Positions 32,739 to 41,356 of a stretch of 51,799 nt of DNA are shown here, piece after piece. The position numbers and the translations under genes are program-made. The stretch comes from DAIPKP01 sp964539095 (lineage in GTDB: Bacteria > Synergistota > Synergistia > Synergistales > Aminiphilaceae): positions 1 through 51,799 of the forward strand of contig CAZIFL010000021.1 in assembly GCA_964539095.1 (NCBI GenBank), in the 5' to 3' direction. The notes under the pieces were generated by a model. The model made no database searches. It worked only from the letters and a program-made list of their open reading frames with translations, and had not been told where the DNA came from. Each line of letters starts with the position of its first letter. Position 1 is the stretch's first letter.

Positions 32739-34382
32739 ATGTCCTTTTGTGTAAACATCAAAAACAGGGGATCTTTGCATTTTCGCGAGGCCATTACAGG
32801 TCAGGAGGTGCTTGAGTCTTTAGGGCTTTCTCTGAAGGATGAAATCGTGGCATGGCGGGTGAACGGCTATCTTCGCTCTCTTCACTGGACTCTGGATGAT
32901 AATGCGGAGGTAGAGCTTGTGGATACGAGGAGCCGGGAGGGGCTCAACGTCTATCGAAGAACACTCTCGTTGCTCCTCATCTTCGCTTCCCGGAAGGTGC
33001 TGGGGAAGGATGTGGATATCCGCCACTCTCTCAGCAAAGCCTATTTCTGCGAGGTGCCTTCGGGAGAGATTACCCCGGATCAGGTGGCAGAGATAAAAAA
33101 GTTTATGATCGACCTTATCCGCAGGAATGTCCCCATCCGTCGGGAGGTGCATTCTCTGGATCGGGCGGTGAGAATCTTTATCTCGCAGGAGAATGAAGAT
33201 AAGGCAAAGTTGCTTCGTTGGGCAGTGCAGGATCCTGTGGAACTCTATCGCTGTGACGGTACCTACGGGCTTTTTTATGCCCCACTGGCTCCCTCCTCGG
33301 GGTATGTTCCGGTCTTTGATCTTCTCCCCCAGGATGGAGGGATGGTGCTGCGTTTTCCTACAGAGGAATTTCCCCGCAGCGTCCCCCCGTATCAACCCGC
33401 GCCCAAACTTTTATCGGTGTTCAAAGAGTTCCGCTCCTGGTTGGATATTTTGGGGGTCAGCACCATGGCGAATCTTCACGAGAAGATCGCCGAAGGCAAA
33501 TTCCTGGACCTCATGCTCGTCTCCGAAGCTTTTCATGATCAACGGCTTAACCGTATCGCCGAGGAGATTGTACGGCGGGGATCGGTACGCCTCATCAGCA
33601 TGGCCGGGCCCTCCGCATCGGGAAAAACCACTACCTCCCGAAAACTCTCTGTGCTGCTCCAGAGCATGGGGTACAATCCCGTGGCGATCCCCCTGGATGA
33701 TTATTTTGTAAATCGAGAGCATACTCCGCGTGATGAAAAGGGAGAGTATAACTTTGAGTGTCTTGAAGCTCTGGATGTTCCGCTCATCAACGAGCATCTT
33801 GCGAACCTTCTGAAAGGTCGGGAGGTGCAGCTCCCTAAATTTAACTTTATTACGGGGCAGCGGGAAAAGGGGCGCTCGCTGCAACTTGGAGAGAGAGATA
33901 TCGTTATCATTGAGGGGATTCATGGCCTCAATGAAAAAATTAGCGAATCTGTTTCGGGAGAGATGAAGTTCGGCATCTTTGTCTCCCCCCTTACAGGGGT
34001 CTGCCTGGACAGGCATAATCGCACCAGTACCACGGATAACCGTTTTTTCCGTAGGCTTGTGAGGGATTACCGCACCCGGGGAAAGACGCCGGAGACCACC
34101 ATTCTTCAGTGGCCCGGGGTCAATCAGGGAGCCTTCGATTACATCTTCCCCTATCAGTGCCGGGCAGATGCCATGTTCAACACCGCCCTGGTTTACGAGT
34201 TGCCGGTGCTTAAGGGGTATGCGGAGCCCCTCCTGCGACGGATTCCCGAGACATCTCCCGCCTTCGGAGAGGCCCAGCGCATGCTTGCCATGCTGCGGTT
34301 TGTTCCTGCCATTCCTTCGGATCACGTGCCGAACACCTCTATTCTTCGGGAGTTCATCGGAGGGAGTTGTTTCGAAGAGTAG
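32739..34382 (+). CDS. TGS-domain nucleoside (uridine) kinase
   Basis: A 547-residue protein with an N-terminal TGS domain and a ThrRS-like second domain (about 1-210), then a uridine kinase-like P-loop domain (about 275-500). The Walker A motif is GPSASGKTTTSRKL and the nucleoside-site segment is PLDDYFVNREHTPRD. VIIEGIHGLNEKIS and a lid region around RLVRDYRTRGKTPE follow. Proteins of this layout are annotated as uridine or cytidine kinases for nucleotide salvage; the role of the TGS part is not established. ATG 32739 has GGAGGA 5 bases upstream. It is a single-gene unit, with a promoter before it and a terminator after it. Confidence 0.88.
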   Translation: MSFCVNIKNRGSLHFREAITGQEVLESLGLSLKDEIVAWRVNGYLRSLHWTLDDNAEVELVDTRSREGLNVYRRTLSLLLIFASRKVLGKDVDIRHSLSKAYFCEVPSGEITPDQVAEIKKFMIDLIRRNVPIRREVHSLDRAVRIFISQENEDKAKLLRWAVQDPVELYRCDGTYGLFYAPLAPSSGYVPVFDLLPQDGGMVLRFPTEEFPRSVPPYQPAPKLLSVFKEFRSWLDILGVSTMANLHEKIAEGKFLDLMLVSEAFHDQRLNRIAEEIVRRGSVRLISMAGPSASGKTTTSRKLSVLLQSMGYNPVAIPLDDYFVNREHTPRDEKGEYNFECLEALDVPLINEHLANLLKGREVQLPKFNFITGQREKGRSLQLGERDIVIIEGIHGLNEKISESVSGEMKFGIFVSPLTGVCLDRHNRTSTTDNRFFRRLVRDYRTRGKTPETTILQWPGVNQGAFDYIFPYQCRADAMFNTALVYELPVLKGYAEPLLRRIPETSPAFGEAQRMLAMLRFVPAIPSDHVPNTSILREFIGGSCFEE

Positions 34383-34398
34383 CAGCGTAGCAAAGTAG

Positions 34399-34438
34399 CC
34401 CTCCAGATGCGGCCATTTTTGCGCCTGGAGGGTTTTTT
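34399..34438 (+). terminator. Terminator of the nucleoside kinase gene
   Basis: CCCTCCAG (34399-34406) pairs with CTGGAGGG (34425-34432) and is followed by TTTTTT. It lies 17 bases after the stop codon. Confidence 0.9.
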
Positions 34439-34475
34439 ATGTGCGTCATGTGCGAGATTGTGTAGTTGCAATATG

Positions 34476-34484
34476 TGCTATAAT
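34476..34484 (+). promoter_or_regulatory. Extended -10 promoter of the toxin-antitoxin pair
   Basis: TGCTATAAT gives a consensus -10 box (34479-34484) with the extended TG element. No good -35 box is present at 17 bases, which is usual for extended -10 promoters. It lies just ahead of the antitoxin gene. Confidence 0.6.
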
Positions 34485-34532
34485 GGAACGTGATGTAGGG
34501 TGTTTCGTATGCTTTTTTGGGGGGTGTTTTGC

Positions 34533-34820
34533 GTGAAAATAGTGGCGATTCGAGAGATTAAAAAAAACCCTGCGGTTCTTTATGGCGATGAGGAATATCG
34601 GGTGCTTACCTCGAACAATCGACCAAGGGCTCTCTGTTTTCCCCTGGAGGATTTTGAGGATATTGAAGATATCGTGGCAAGTTTTCGACAGGCCCAGGCT
34701 ATGAGAGCGGTGGAAAAAATCCGGAAAAGCTCTCTCGAAAGGGGTTTGCAAAACCTGAGTATGGAAGAGATTGATGCAGAAATTCAGGCAACCCGAAAGG
34801 AAAAGGGGCGGGAAGAATGA
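34533..34820 (+). CDS. Probable Phd/YefM-like antitoxin
   Basis: A 95-residue protein with the start VKIVAIREIKKNPAVLYGDE and the segment YRVLTSNNRPRALCFPLEDFE, the pattern of prevent-host-death antitoxins: a DNA-binding N-terminus, with a charged helical tail that wraps the toxin. The overlapping PIN-domain gene downstream supports this. The start is uncertain. GTG 34533 gives the family-like N-terminus, while ATG 34500 or 34509 would add a short hydrophobic extension without a better ribosome site. It probably represses the extended -10 promoter upstream and neutralises the toxin. Confidence 0.75.
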   Translation: MKIVAIREIKKNPAVLYGDEEYRVLTSNNRPRALCFPLEDFEDIEDIVASFRQAQAMRAVEKIRKSSLERGLQNLSMEEIDAEIQATRKEKGREE

Positions 34821-35266
34821 ACTCGCCTCTTTTGCGGGTGGTGGTGGATACCAATGTCTTTGTCTCTGCCCTGCTCTCTCCCTCGGGTAAGCCTGCTATC
34901 GTGCTCAACCTCATTTTGAGCGGAAAGGTTTTTCCTGTGGCGGATGCCCTTGTTTTTGCAGAATATTTTGACGTGCTCCTTCGTGCAAAATTTAAATTTT
35001 CTAGGGAGCACCTTTCTTCTCTCGCTAAGGGATTGCGTCATTTTTTTGAGCCCGTGTCTCCCTTCCCCCTTCCGTACTCCCCATTCCTTCCGGACCCAGA
35101 GGACGAGAAATTTCTCGCAGTTGCTCTTGGAGCTGGGGGTATTCCCATTGTGACAGGGAATATGAAGCATTTTCCTCAGGAGATAGTTTCCAGGGAAGTT
35201 TTACCTCATTCCGTGCGTGTCATGACTCCCGGAGAATTTCTTTCCCTGTTTTTTTGTAAAAATTAG
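34817..35266 (+). CDS. PIN-domain toxin (COG1569 type)
   Basis: A 149-residue PIN-domain ribonuclease, probably the toxin partner of the upstream antitoxin. The nuclease motifs are VVVDTNVFVSALL at the N-terminus, a middle PDPEDEKFLAVALGAGG with the acidic residues, and IVTGNMKHFP at the end, as in COG1569 toxins where this position is often Asn rather than Asp. PIN toxins cleave RNA with Mg. The ATG overlaps the antitoxin stop codon (ATGA). Its own stop codon overlaps the stop of the convergent patatin gene by 4 bases. Confidence 0.85.
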   Translation: MNSPLLRVVVDTNVFVSALLSPSGKPAIVLNLILSGKVFPVADALVFAEYFDVLLRAKFKFSREHLSSLAKGLRHFFEPVSPFPLPYSPFLPDPEDEKFLAVALGAGGIPIVTGNMKHFPQEIVSREVLPHSVRVMTPGEFLSLFFCKN

Positions 35267-36210
35267 AAAGAAGCATCTTTAAGAGCCTCTTTTGTGGATC
35301 GGTAGCCCTCCTGAATCATCTCCCGGGTGAGGTGGAATTCCAGAAAGCGGACAGATCCCACCTCGGGTTGGATGAGCAGATCTGGCACATCAATCTTCAG
35401 CCGATTGCTGGCAATCTGTTCTTCCATGATGCGTATGGAGTTTCCCAGCACATCAAAGATGTTTGGCATGGGTTTCCGCTCCATCCACTCTTTGAAGGAA
35501 TCCAGAAAGCTCACATCGAACTGCTTGGTGTTCTTTTCAATCCAGGCGAAGACCCTCGTAGCATCTTTTCTGGCTTGAGAAGTAGGGGCGGGAAGTTCCT
35601 TCTGCTGTAACTCCTCCGGTGCGTTCTTTGGAAAAACATCTGCCATGCGGCCGTGGTTGAGATCCACCGCTATAACACGTTGCGCTCCGAGATTCCGGCA
35701 GATGTTTACCGGAACAGGATTTACCATGCCCCCATCTACGAGAAAGGCCTCTCCGTAACGAGCGGGGGTGAATACACCGGGGACCGCAATGCTTGCCCGA
35801 ATGGCCTTCACAAGTTCCCCTTCCTGAATAACTACCTCTTCGCCACTCACAATATTTGTGGCCACGCTCCGGAAGAGAATCGGGAGATCCTCCAGCCTCT
35901 GTTTCCCCACAATCTCGGTAAGAAGTTCAGTTATTTTAGTGCCTTCAAGCAATCCCGACCGGGGAAAGGAGACCTCCGCAAGATATCGGGCGATCTCTTT
36001 CCAGTTAAGCCCCAGAGCAATCTCCGTAAAATCTTCGAGCTTTCCTGCGGCGTACATGCCCCCCACCAGGGCACCGATGCTTGTGCCTACCACGATATCC
36101 GGTTTTAAACCTTCCTCCTCTAGAGCCCGGAGTACCCCAATATGAGCCATGCCCCGAGCAGCGCCGCTTCCCAGAGCAAGTCCTAGTTCCCCCTTTTTAT
36201 GTATCCCCAT
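35263..36210 (-). CDS. Patatin-like phospholipase (RssA/NTE family)
   Basis: A 315-residue lipid acyl hydrolase. The anion hole is GSGAARGMAHIGVL, the nucleophile motif GTSIGALVGG carries the catalytic Ser, and LVDGGMVNPVP carries the catalytic Asp, the patatin Ser-Asp dyad. The C-terminal 100 residues are an RssA-like extension. No signal peptide is seen, so action on the cytoplasmic side of the inner membrane is likely. ATG 36210 has AGGGGA 7 bases upstream. An ATG at 36237, three bases after the preceding stop codon, would add nine residues and imply coupling. It follows a DUF3089 hydrolase gene and may form a two-gene lipid-hydrolysis unit (inference). Confidence 0.87.
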   Translation of the reverse strand: MGIHKKGELGLALGSGAARGMAHIGVLRALEEEGLKPDIVVGTSIGALVGGMYAAGKLEDFTEIALGLNWKEIARYLAEVSFPRSGLLEGTKITELLTEIVGKQRLEDLPILFRSVATNIVSGEEVVIQEGELVKAIRASIAVPGVFTPARYGEAFLVDGGMVNPVPVNICRNLGAQRVIAVDLNHGRMADVFPKNAPEELQQKELPAPTSQARKDATRVFAWIEKNTKQFDVSFLDSFKEWMERKPMPNIFDVLGNSIRIMEEQIASNRLKIDVPDLLIQPEVGSVRFLEFHLTREMIQEGYRSTKEALKDASF

Positions 36211-36240
36211 GTGGAATTCCCCTGTTCTCCTTACCATGGA

Positions 36241-37263
36241 TTATGGTGTTTTTTCAACCGCTTTATCCTCTTTGTGAGCCCTACGATATGCCTCGCATCG
36301 CAGGGCTATATTGTCCCGGATGTTGTAAAAGAAAAAGTCGTAATCGTACCGATGATAGCACTCTTTTCCCATGGACATGTTGAGTTGTTCGAAAACTTTT
36401 GGTTCCGGGGTGGGAATTTCCAAGCCTCCTTGAGGGTTGATACGGGCGGAAGTAAAGTGAGGGATTTTCAAAAAATTTCCCGGAGAGAGGAGGATTCGGG
36501 CTCCCTTGTTTACAGATGCGGGATATTCTTCGGAGTCGGTGGTCCAGGAAAGAGGATTAACGCACAAAGCTCCCTCGGAGAGAGTGGGGGAGGAACCTCC
36601 GGGCCCCACGGTATTCCAGGTAAGAAGCACCCCGGTTTCTTCCGGGCTCCTTCCGAGGGGCAGCCCTATTTTACGAAGATCCTCTTCGGTAAAGGTCCAT
36701 CCCGGCATGTAGGCTGCCACGAGCCGTTCGTTGAGAAACAGTTCCGGATGGGAAAGGAGAAGGACCTGTAAGACATTGGAGCCCTGGCTATGGCTTGCCA
36801 GAATAAAAGGGCGTCCTCCATTGAGGTTTTTCAGGTAATAGGTAAAGGCCTGAAGGATGTCTTCCACAGGAAGTCGCAGATACTCGCGTCTTTTTTCTTC
36901 AGACATGCTTAAAACCTCAATGTTCATTTGACGATATCGGGGAGCGAAAACATTGCAGTTTTCTTTGAAAGCCTGAGTTATGGGGATGATGGCTCCTGCA
37001 TCTGTCTTTTCGTTCAGCTTTTCATCCCGAAGATTCGCATTATAGTTGCCCTTTGCGGGGCCTCCGTAGGTGGTGGGATGTACAAAAAACACGTCCGTAT
37101 CGTGGATAGTATCGTTACAGAGAATGGACCAGTTTGCGGGGTTTGCATAGTCTGTGGGTTCTTCTCCCCAGAGGGAAGAGGGAGAAAGAAAGAAGAGGAG
37201 CAGGAGGGCGAGAAAAGACAGAGCTTGTTTGTTTTTCCTGGAGTCAGTAATTGTACAGAACAT
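36241..37263 (-). CDS. Secreted DUF3089 alpha/beta-hydrolase
   Basis: A 340-residue protein of the DUF3089 family, related to lipases of the alpha/beta-hydrolase fold. A signal peptide is visible (ALSFLALLLLFFLSPSSLWG, cleaved before EEPTDYANP), so it is probably periplasmic. Family motifs are DVFFVHPTTY, NVFAPRYRQ and the nucleophile elbow ILASHSQGS. A His near the end (SMGKECYHRYDYDFF) may complete the triad. The physiological ester is unknown. ATG 37263 has AAAGGAG 8 bases upstream; the ATG six codons earlier lies before that site. It is downstream of arnD by 94 bases and upstream of the patatin gene. Confidence 0.8.
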   Translation of the reverse strand: MFCTITDSRKNKQALSFLALLLLFFLSPSSLWGEEPTDYANPANWSILCNDTIHDTDVFFVHPTTYGGPAKGNYNANLRDEKLNEKTDAGAIIPITQAFKENCNVFAPRYRQMNIEVLSMSEEKRREYLRLPVEDILQAFTYYLKNLNGGRPFILASHSQGSNVLQVLLLSHPELFLNERLVAAYMPGWTFTEEDLRKIGLPLGRSPEETGVLLTWNTVGPGGSSPTLSEGALCVNPLSWTTDSEEYPASVNKGARILLSPGNFLKIPHFTSARINPQGGLEIPTPEPKVFEQLNMSMGKECYHRYDYDFFFYNIRDNIALRCEAYRRAHKEDKAVEKTP

Positions 37264-37357
37264 GGTATGTGCTCCTTTCATGAAAAGAAATCTTTACAAG
37301 ATTTTTCCGGTGAGACATGAGGGAAAGTAAAGGATCTCCACAGTCCAAAATTTTTTT

Positions 37358-38281
37358 CTACTCGCCCAGCATGCTGCTCTGGCATGCTACTTTCCCCGCC
37401 CGTCCGGGAATTTTTCGAAAGATAATTTCTTCCCTGGGAAGAGTGCGGGGATTTTTGTTCTCTTTTTCAAGCAGATCCTTTGCAAGATCTTCTAGAGCAC
37501 AGATCTCATGTCCCTCTGCAATCATGCGCAGAAGAAGATCTTCGAAAAGCTCCAGATGGGCCATCCCCTCCATCTCCGCATGAATAGTATGCACCTGAAA
37601 GTCGGATTTTCCAAGCTGTTTCAGATAGAGATCATTGATCTTTTCTGGAGAAAGATCTTTCTGCCCCCACAGTTCATCCAGTGTGGGGAGGGTGGTGGGA
37701 AGCTGAAGCACCGAGAATCTCTTTCCTGCCATGATAGGAAAAAAGGGAGAGACTCCCCGGGTATCGCTGGCATAGAGTAGATTGTCTCGTTCTTCCAGTG
37801 CCAGGGCGGGAGCCGAGATCTGCCATCCCGGGGCGGCACAGCTTACGGGGAGTTCCCCCGTGAGAGCTTTCAGGCCTTCTCTTCCCAGTCTTACGTGGCG
37901 CTCCAGGGTTTTGACGGAAAACCGAGGAAGCCAGTCTTGCCAGGTCACGTGATCCCAGGCGTGGAGCCCCACTTCGTGCCCTGCATTTTTAGTAGCCCGG
38001 ATTACCTCCGGGGCGGTGGCACCGATATGGGGAGCCCGAAGCAGGGTGCCGTAGAAAAGGGTTTTCAGCCCATAGGTACTGGCGGCTCCGGTGCGGCGCA
38101 TCTTCTGGAGAAATCCCGGGCGAAGAATACGTATCAAAGCCCTTCCGGAGTTATCCGGCCCCAGGGAAAAGAAAAAACTCCCCCGGAGGGCGTGCTTTTC
38201 CAGAAGCTTCAGAAGCCGGGGAACTCCTTCGGTATGCCCCTGTAGCGTATCCACATCCACCTTCAAGCCTATCCGGGCCAT
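37358..38281 (-). CDS. arnD: ArnD deformylase for undecaprenyl-P-Ara4FN
   Basis: A 307-residue polysaccharide-deacetylase-fold enzyme that removes the formyl group from undecaprenyl-phosphate 4-formamido-arabinose before flipping. The NodB-type motif 1 is LKVDVDTLQGHTEGVPRLL and motif 2 is EVGLHAWDHVTWQ with the metal-binding His pair. CAAPGWQ and VHTIHAEMEGM supply further active-site residues. Length and motifs match ArnD closely. It follows the decarboxylase gene by 3 bases and is the last arn gene. Its product is needed for lipid A aminoarabinose and so for resistance to cationic peptides. Confidence 0.92.
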   Translation of the reverse strand: MARIGLKVDVDTLQGHTEGVPRLLKLLEKHALRGSFFFSLGPDNSGRALIRILRPGFLQKMRRTGAASTYGLKTLFYGTLLRAPHIGATAPEVIRATKNAGHEVGLHAWDHVTWQDWLPRFSVKTLERHVRLGREGLKALTGELPVSCAAPGWQISAPALALEERDNLLYASDTRGVSPFFPIMAGKRFSVLQLPTTLPTLDELWGQKDLSPEKINDLYLKQLGKSDFQVHTIHAEMEGMAHLELFEDLLLRMIAEGHEICALEDLAKDLLEKENKNPRTLPREEIIFRKIPGRAGKVACQSSMLGE

Positions 38282-38284
38282 CCC

Positions 38285-39292
38285 TTACTCCTCCAGGTAG
38301 TCCGCCACCACGCTGCGGATGGTGTCGGTGAAATTCATCTCCGGAGCCCAGTTCAAAAGCTCTTGGGCTTTCTCAATGGAAGGGATGCGATCCGGCACGT
38401 CTTCGTAGCCCTTGCCGTAATAGGCCTCTGCCTCTACCACCTCAATGAGGGCGTTTTCCCCCTTTTCCGCATATTTGGGATGTTCGCACACCGCATCCCG
38501 CACCGCCTCCGCAAGCTCCTGGATGGAGGCGTTGTTTCGGGGGTTTCCGATATTAAAAATCTGTCCCTCCGCAGCCCGGTTTTCGTTGCGGATAATCGCC
38601 ATAAGTCCCCGGATGCCGTCGTCAATATGGGTGAAGCTTCGCCGTTGCTGCCCTCCGTTCACAAGCCGGATGGGTTTATTCTCCAGGATGTTATGGAGGA
38701 ACTGGGTCACCGACCGGGCCTGATTTTGCGCCGCATCCTCAAAAGTATCCAGCCCCTTGCCAAGCCAGTTGAAGGGGCGGAAGCATGTGTAACGCAAACC
38801 GTGCTGCACGCCGTAGGCGGCGATAACCCGATCCATCATCTGTTTGGCGCAGCTGTAGATCCACCGGGTATTCACAATGGGACCCACCGTGAGAGGGGTG
38901 CGGTCTTCGTGTAAAATCCCCTCGGTCATGCCGTAGACCTCGGAGGTTGAGGGAAAGATGACCCTTTTATTGTGTTTCACGCACATCCGCACCACTTTGA
39001 GATTCTGCTCGTAATCCAACTCGTATACCAGAAGAGGGTTGGTTATATAGAGAGCGGGCCTGGCGATTCCCGCCAGGGGGATCACCACATCCGCCCAGGC
39101 CACGTGCTCCTCTAGAAGAGCATCTTCATGAAAGATATCCCCCTTGAAAAAGCTGCATCGGGGAGAGGCAATTCCCTGTATGTTGGTATCCTGGATGTCA
39201 AACCCACGAACCTCCCAGGAGGTCCCCTCCAGGATGTGGCGAAGCAGATGGGTGCCGATGAAGCCGTTGATGCCCATAATAAAAATTTTCAC
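38285..39292 (-). CDS. arnA: UDP-glucuronate decarboxylase (ArnA C-terminal domain, separate gene)
   Basis: A 335-residue short-chain dehydrogenase-type enzyme equal to the C-terminal half of E. coli ArnA. It oxidatively decarboxylates UDP-glucuronate to UDP-4-keto-arabinose. The NAD site is FIMGINGFIGTHLLRHIL. The catalytic region has STSEVYGM (Ser-Glu) and the YSCAK form of YxxxK, and QQRRSFTHIDDGI contains the conserved Arg. GTG 39292 has GGAGG 7 bases upstream and puts the Rossmann strand at residue 2; an ATG-led longer frame adds an implausible hydrophobic tail. In E. coli both ArnA activities are one polypeptide; here the formyltransferase is a separate upstream gene with a 121-base gap. 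Confidence 0.9.
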   Translation of the reverse strand: MKIFIMGINGFIGTHLLRHILEGTSWEVRGFDIQDTNIQGIASPRCSFFKGDIFHEDALLEEHVAWADVVIPLAGIARPALYITNPLLVYELDYEQNLKVVRMCVKHNKRVIFPSTSEVYGMTEGILHEDRTPLTVGPIVNTRWIYSCAKQMMDRVIAAYGVQHGLRYTCFRPFNWLGKGLDTFEDAAQNQARSVTQFLHNILENKPIRLVNGGQQRRSFTHIDDGIRGLMAIIRNENRAAEGQIFNIGNPRNNASIQELAEAVRDAVCEHPKYAEKGENALIEVVEAEAYYGKGYEDVPDRIPSIEKAQELLNWAPEMNFTDTIRSVVADYLEE

Positions 39293-39413
39293 AAAATATC
39301 CTCCCTTAAAATCGAGTGACTCATTGCCAGTGGCTATTGGCTGAAAAAAGAAAATCAGAAAAAGCAGAAAACCAGTATGAGGAGAACAAGACATGAAGTT
39401 GTAAATTTATTGA

Positions 39414-40355
39414 CTATTTGGATCCAACTATGCTCCCGCACTCGATTTTTTCGTCCATACCCCAGGCTCTGGCGGTCTGTTCCGCCCCTCCCTGGGTCTG
39501 CACTGTCTCTAATACGAAAATACCCTCTCCCGTGGCGATCTCCAGGGGATCCAGCGAAAGGATCTCCCCGGGGGAGCCCCCAGACTTTTCCCGCCGGGGA
39601 TATCCCCACCAGACAAAGATCTTTTCTCCCTTCCAGGTAGTAAAGGCTCCCGGCCAGGGGCGGGTGACTGCTCGCACCAGATTATAGACCTCTTCGGCGG
39701 AGGCGCTCCAGTCGATACGCCCGTCTTCGGGCTTGCGTCCTCCGAAATAGCTGGCCTGACTCGAATCCTGAGGCGTGCGGGGGGGATTTCCCGAAAGAAG
39801 GTTCTTCCATGAGCGGCGCAGAAGCCGCCCCGCAGCCGCAGCACAGTCCAGAGAGAGATCCAGGGCGGTGTAGTGCCGGGGGATGGTGACCCGCTCCTGC
39901 CCGAGGATATCACCCTGATCGGGCTTTTCCGTCATGGCATGGAGCGTTACTCCGGTCTCGGTCTCTCCCTTGAGAAGGGCCCAGTTAATACAGGCCCTGC
40001 CTCGATACTTGGGAAGCAGTGAGCCGTGCATGTTCCAAGCTCCCAGAGAAGGGGCCTCCAAAAGCTCTCTCGGGAGAAGATGCCGGTAGTAGCACGAGAG
40101 AAGAAGATCTGGTCTAAGCTCCAGAAGGCGCTTGCGATCCTCGGGGTTGTCAAAACCTTCGGGGGTGTAGACGGGAATCCGCGCTTTCTCTGCGATTGTC
40201 TCCACCGACCGGAACCAGCTATTTTCCTTTGGATCATCCCGATAGGTAAAGACTCCCACGAGGTTTGCCTTGAGGCGCAGGAGCGTCTCAAGGCAGACCG
40301 CCCCCACCTCGCTGTAGGCACAGAGTACTACTCGAGGATTTTTTTTATTTTTCAT
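39414..40355 (-). CDS. arnA: UDP-Ara4N formyltransferase (ArnA N-terminal domain, separate gene)
   Basis: A 313-residue formyltransferase matching the N-terminal half of ArnA. It transfers a formyl group from 10-formyl-tetrahydrofolate to UDP-4-amino-arabinose. The catalytic Asn and His lie in AWNMHGSLLPKYRG and the Asp in EKPDQGDILGQE. The C-terminal part is the Fmt-like subdomain (KPEDGRIDWSASAEEVYNLV). ATG 40355 has GAGG 8 bases upstream; the frame extends 13 codons further without a site. The 121 bases after the stop are AT-rich and hold no gene. The split arrangement means the two ArnA activities are not covalently joined here. Confidence 0.9.
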   Translation of the reverse strand: MKNKKNPRVVLCAYSEVGAVCLETLLRLKANLVGVFTYRDDPKENSWFRSVETIAEKARIPVYTPEGFDNPEDRKRLLELRPDLLLSCYYRHLLPRELLEAPSLGAWNMHGSLLPKYRGRACINWALLKGETETGVTLHAMTEKPDQGDILGQERVTIPRHYTALDLSLDCAAAAGRLLRRSWKNLLSGNPPRTPQDSSQASYFGGRKPEDGRIDWSASAEEVYNLVRAVTRPWPGAFTTWKGEKIFVWWGYPRREKSGGSPGEILSLDPLEIATGEGIFVLETVQTQGGAEQTARAWGMDEKIECGSIVGSK

Positions 40356-40411
40356 AGGATTCTTCCTCTTTGTGTATATGATGGTGCACAGCATTGCATG
40401 CGGCGTGCCAT

Positions 40412-41356
40412 TTATTCATTATTCGTATTATCCCAAATATGCCGTATCACGTAGCGCGGCCGCCGCCGCACCTCCTGATAGATGCGCCCCACGTATTCTC
40501 CTACAATACCGAGGCAGAGGAGGGTGATCCCCATGAGAAAAAAGTTAATCCCCATGAGGGTAAAGACCCCTTCCGCTTCAGGCCCAAGAATAAACCGTCG
40601 AAGTGCAAGAAAGACCACAAAGAGAAGGCTGCCGAAGGAGACCGCCATCCCCAGCATGGTGAGGGCCTGAAGGGGAAAGAGAGAAAATCCCGTCATGAGG
40701 TCGAAGTTCAGTCGTAGGAGCTTATAGATGCCGTACTTGGATTTCCCCAGGACACGCTCCTCATGCTGCACCGGAATTTCCACGGGGTTCTGGGCAAAGG
40801 TCTTTGCCAGTGCCGGGATGAAGGTGGTGCTCTCGCGGCACTGGTTGATAAGATCTACTACGTTCCTGGAGTAGCCCCGGAGCATGCAGCCGTAATCTCT
40901 GATATCCAGCCGGGTGATTCGGTTCGTGAGGGCGTTGGCCATCCAGGAGACGGTTTTGCGGAAGAGAGGATCCCGACGATCCTGCCGAACCGTACCGACC
41001 ACATCGTATCCACTTTGAAGAGCTTCAAGCACCTTGGGGATCTCCTCCGGAGGGTTCTGAAGATCTCCGTCCAGGGTGATGACATACTCTCCCCGGCACT
41101 CCTGAAAGGCGGCGAGAATGGCCATATGCTGACCAAAATTGCCGTTCAGATCGACGATGCGGAGTAGTTCGGGCTCTTTTTCCCGGCATGCCAGAAGAAT
41201 GGCAAGAGAACGGTCCCGGCTGCCGTCGTTCACGAAAACAAGCTCCCCCGACACCTTCAGGTTCTTCATAACCGGGAGCAGGCGTTCCAAGAGGGCGGGA
41301 AGCACCTCTTCTTCATTGTAGACCGGAACGATCACCGAAAGAATCGGGGCAGTCAT
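40412..41356 (-). CDS. arnC: ArnC undecaprenyl-phosphate formamidoarabinose transferase
   Basis: A 314-residue GT2 glycosyltransferase with two C-terminal membrane helices. It moves 4-formamido-arabinose from UDP to undecaprenyl phosphate. The GT-A fold is shown by LSVIVPVYNEEEVLPALLE, FVNDGSRDRS and the metal-binding TLDGDLQNPPEEIP. ESTTFIPALAKTFAQNP and the membrane part with GVFTLMGINFFLMGITLL are typical of ArnC rather than dolichol-phosphate mannose synthases. The start overlaps the arnB stop by 4 bases (ATGA coupling). Confidence 0.92.
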   Translation of the reverse strand: MTAPILSVIVPVYNEEEVLPALLERLLPVMKNLKVSGELVFVNDGSRDRSLAILLACREKEPELLRIVDLNGNFGQHMAILAAFQECRGEYVITLDGDLQNPPEEIPKVLEALQSGYDVVGTVRQDRRDPLFRKTVSWMANALTNRITRLDIRDYGCMLRGYSRNVVDLINQCRESTTFIPALAKTFAQNPVEIPVQHEERVLGKSKYGIYKLLRLNFDLMTGFSLFPLQALTMLGMAVSFGSLLFVVFLALRRFILGPEAEGVFTLMGINFFLMGITLLCLGIVGEYVGRIYQEVRRRPRYVIRHIWDNTNNE

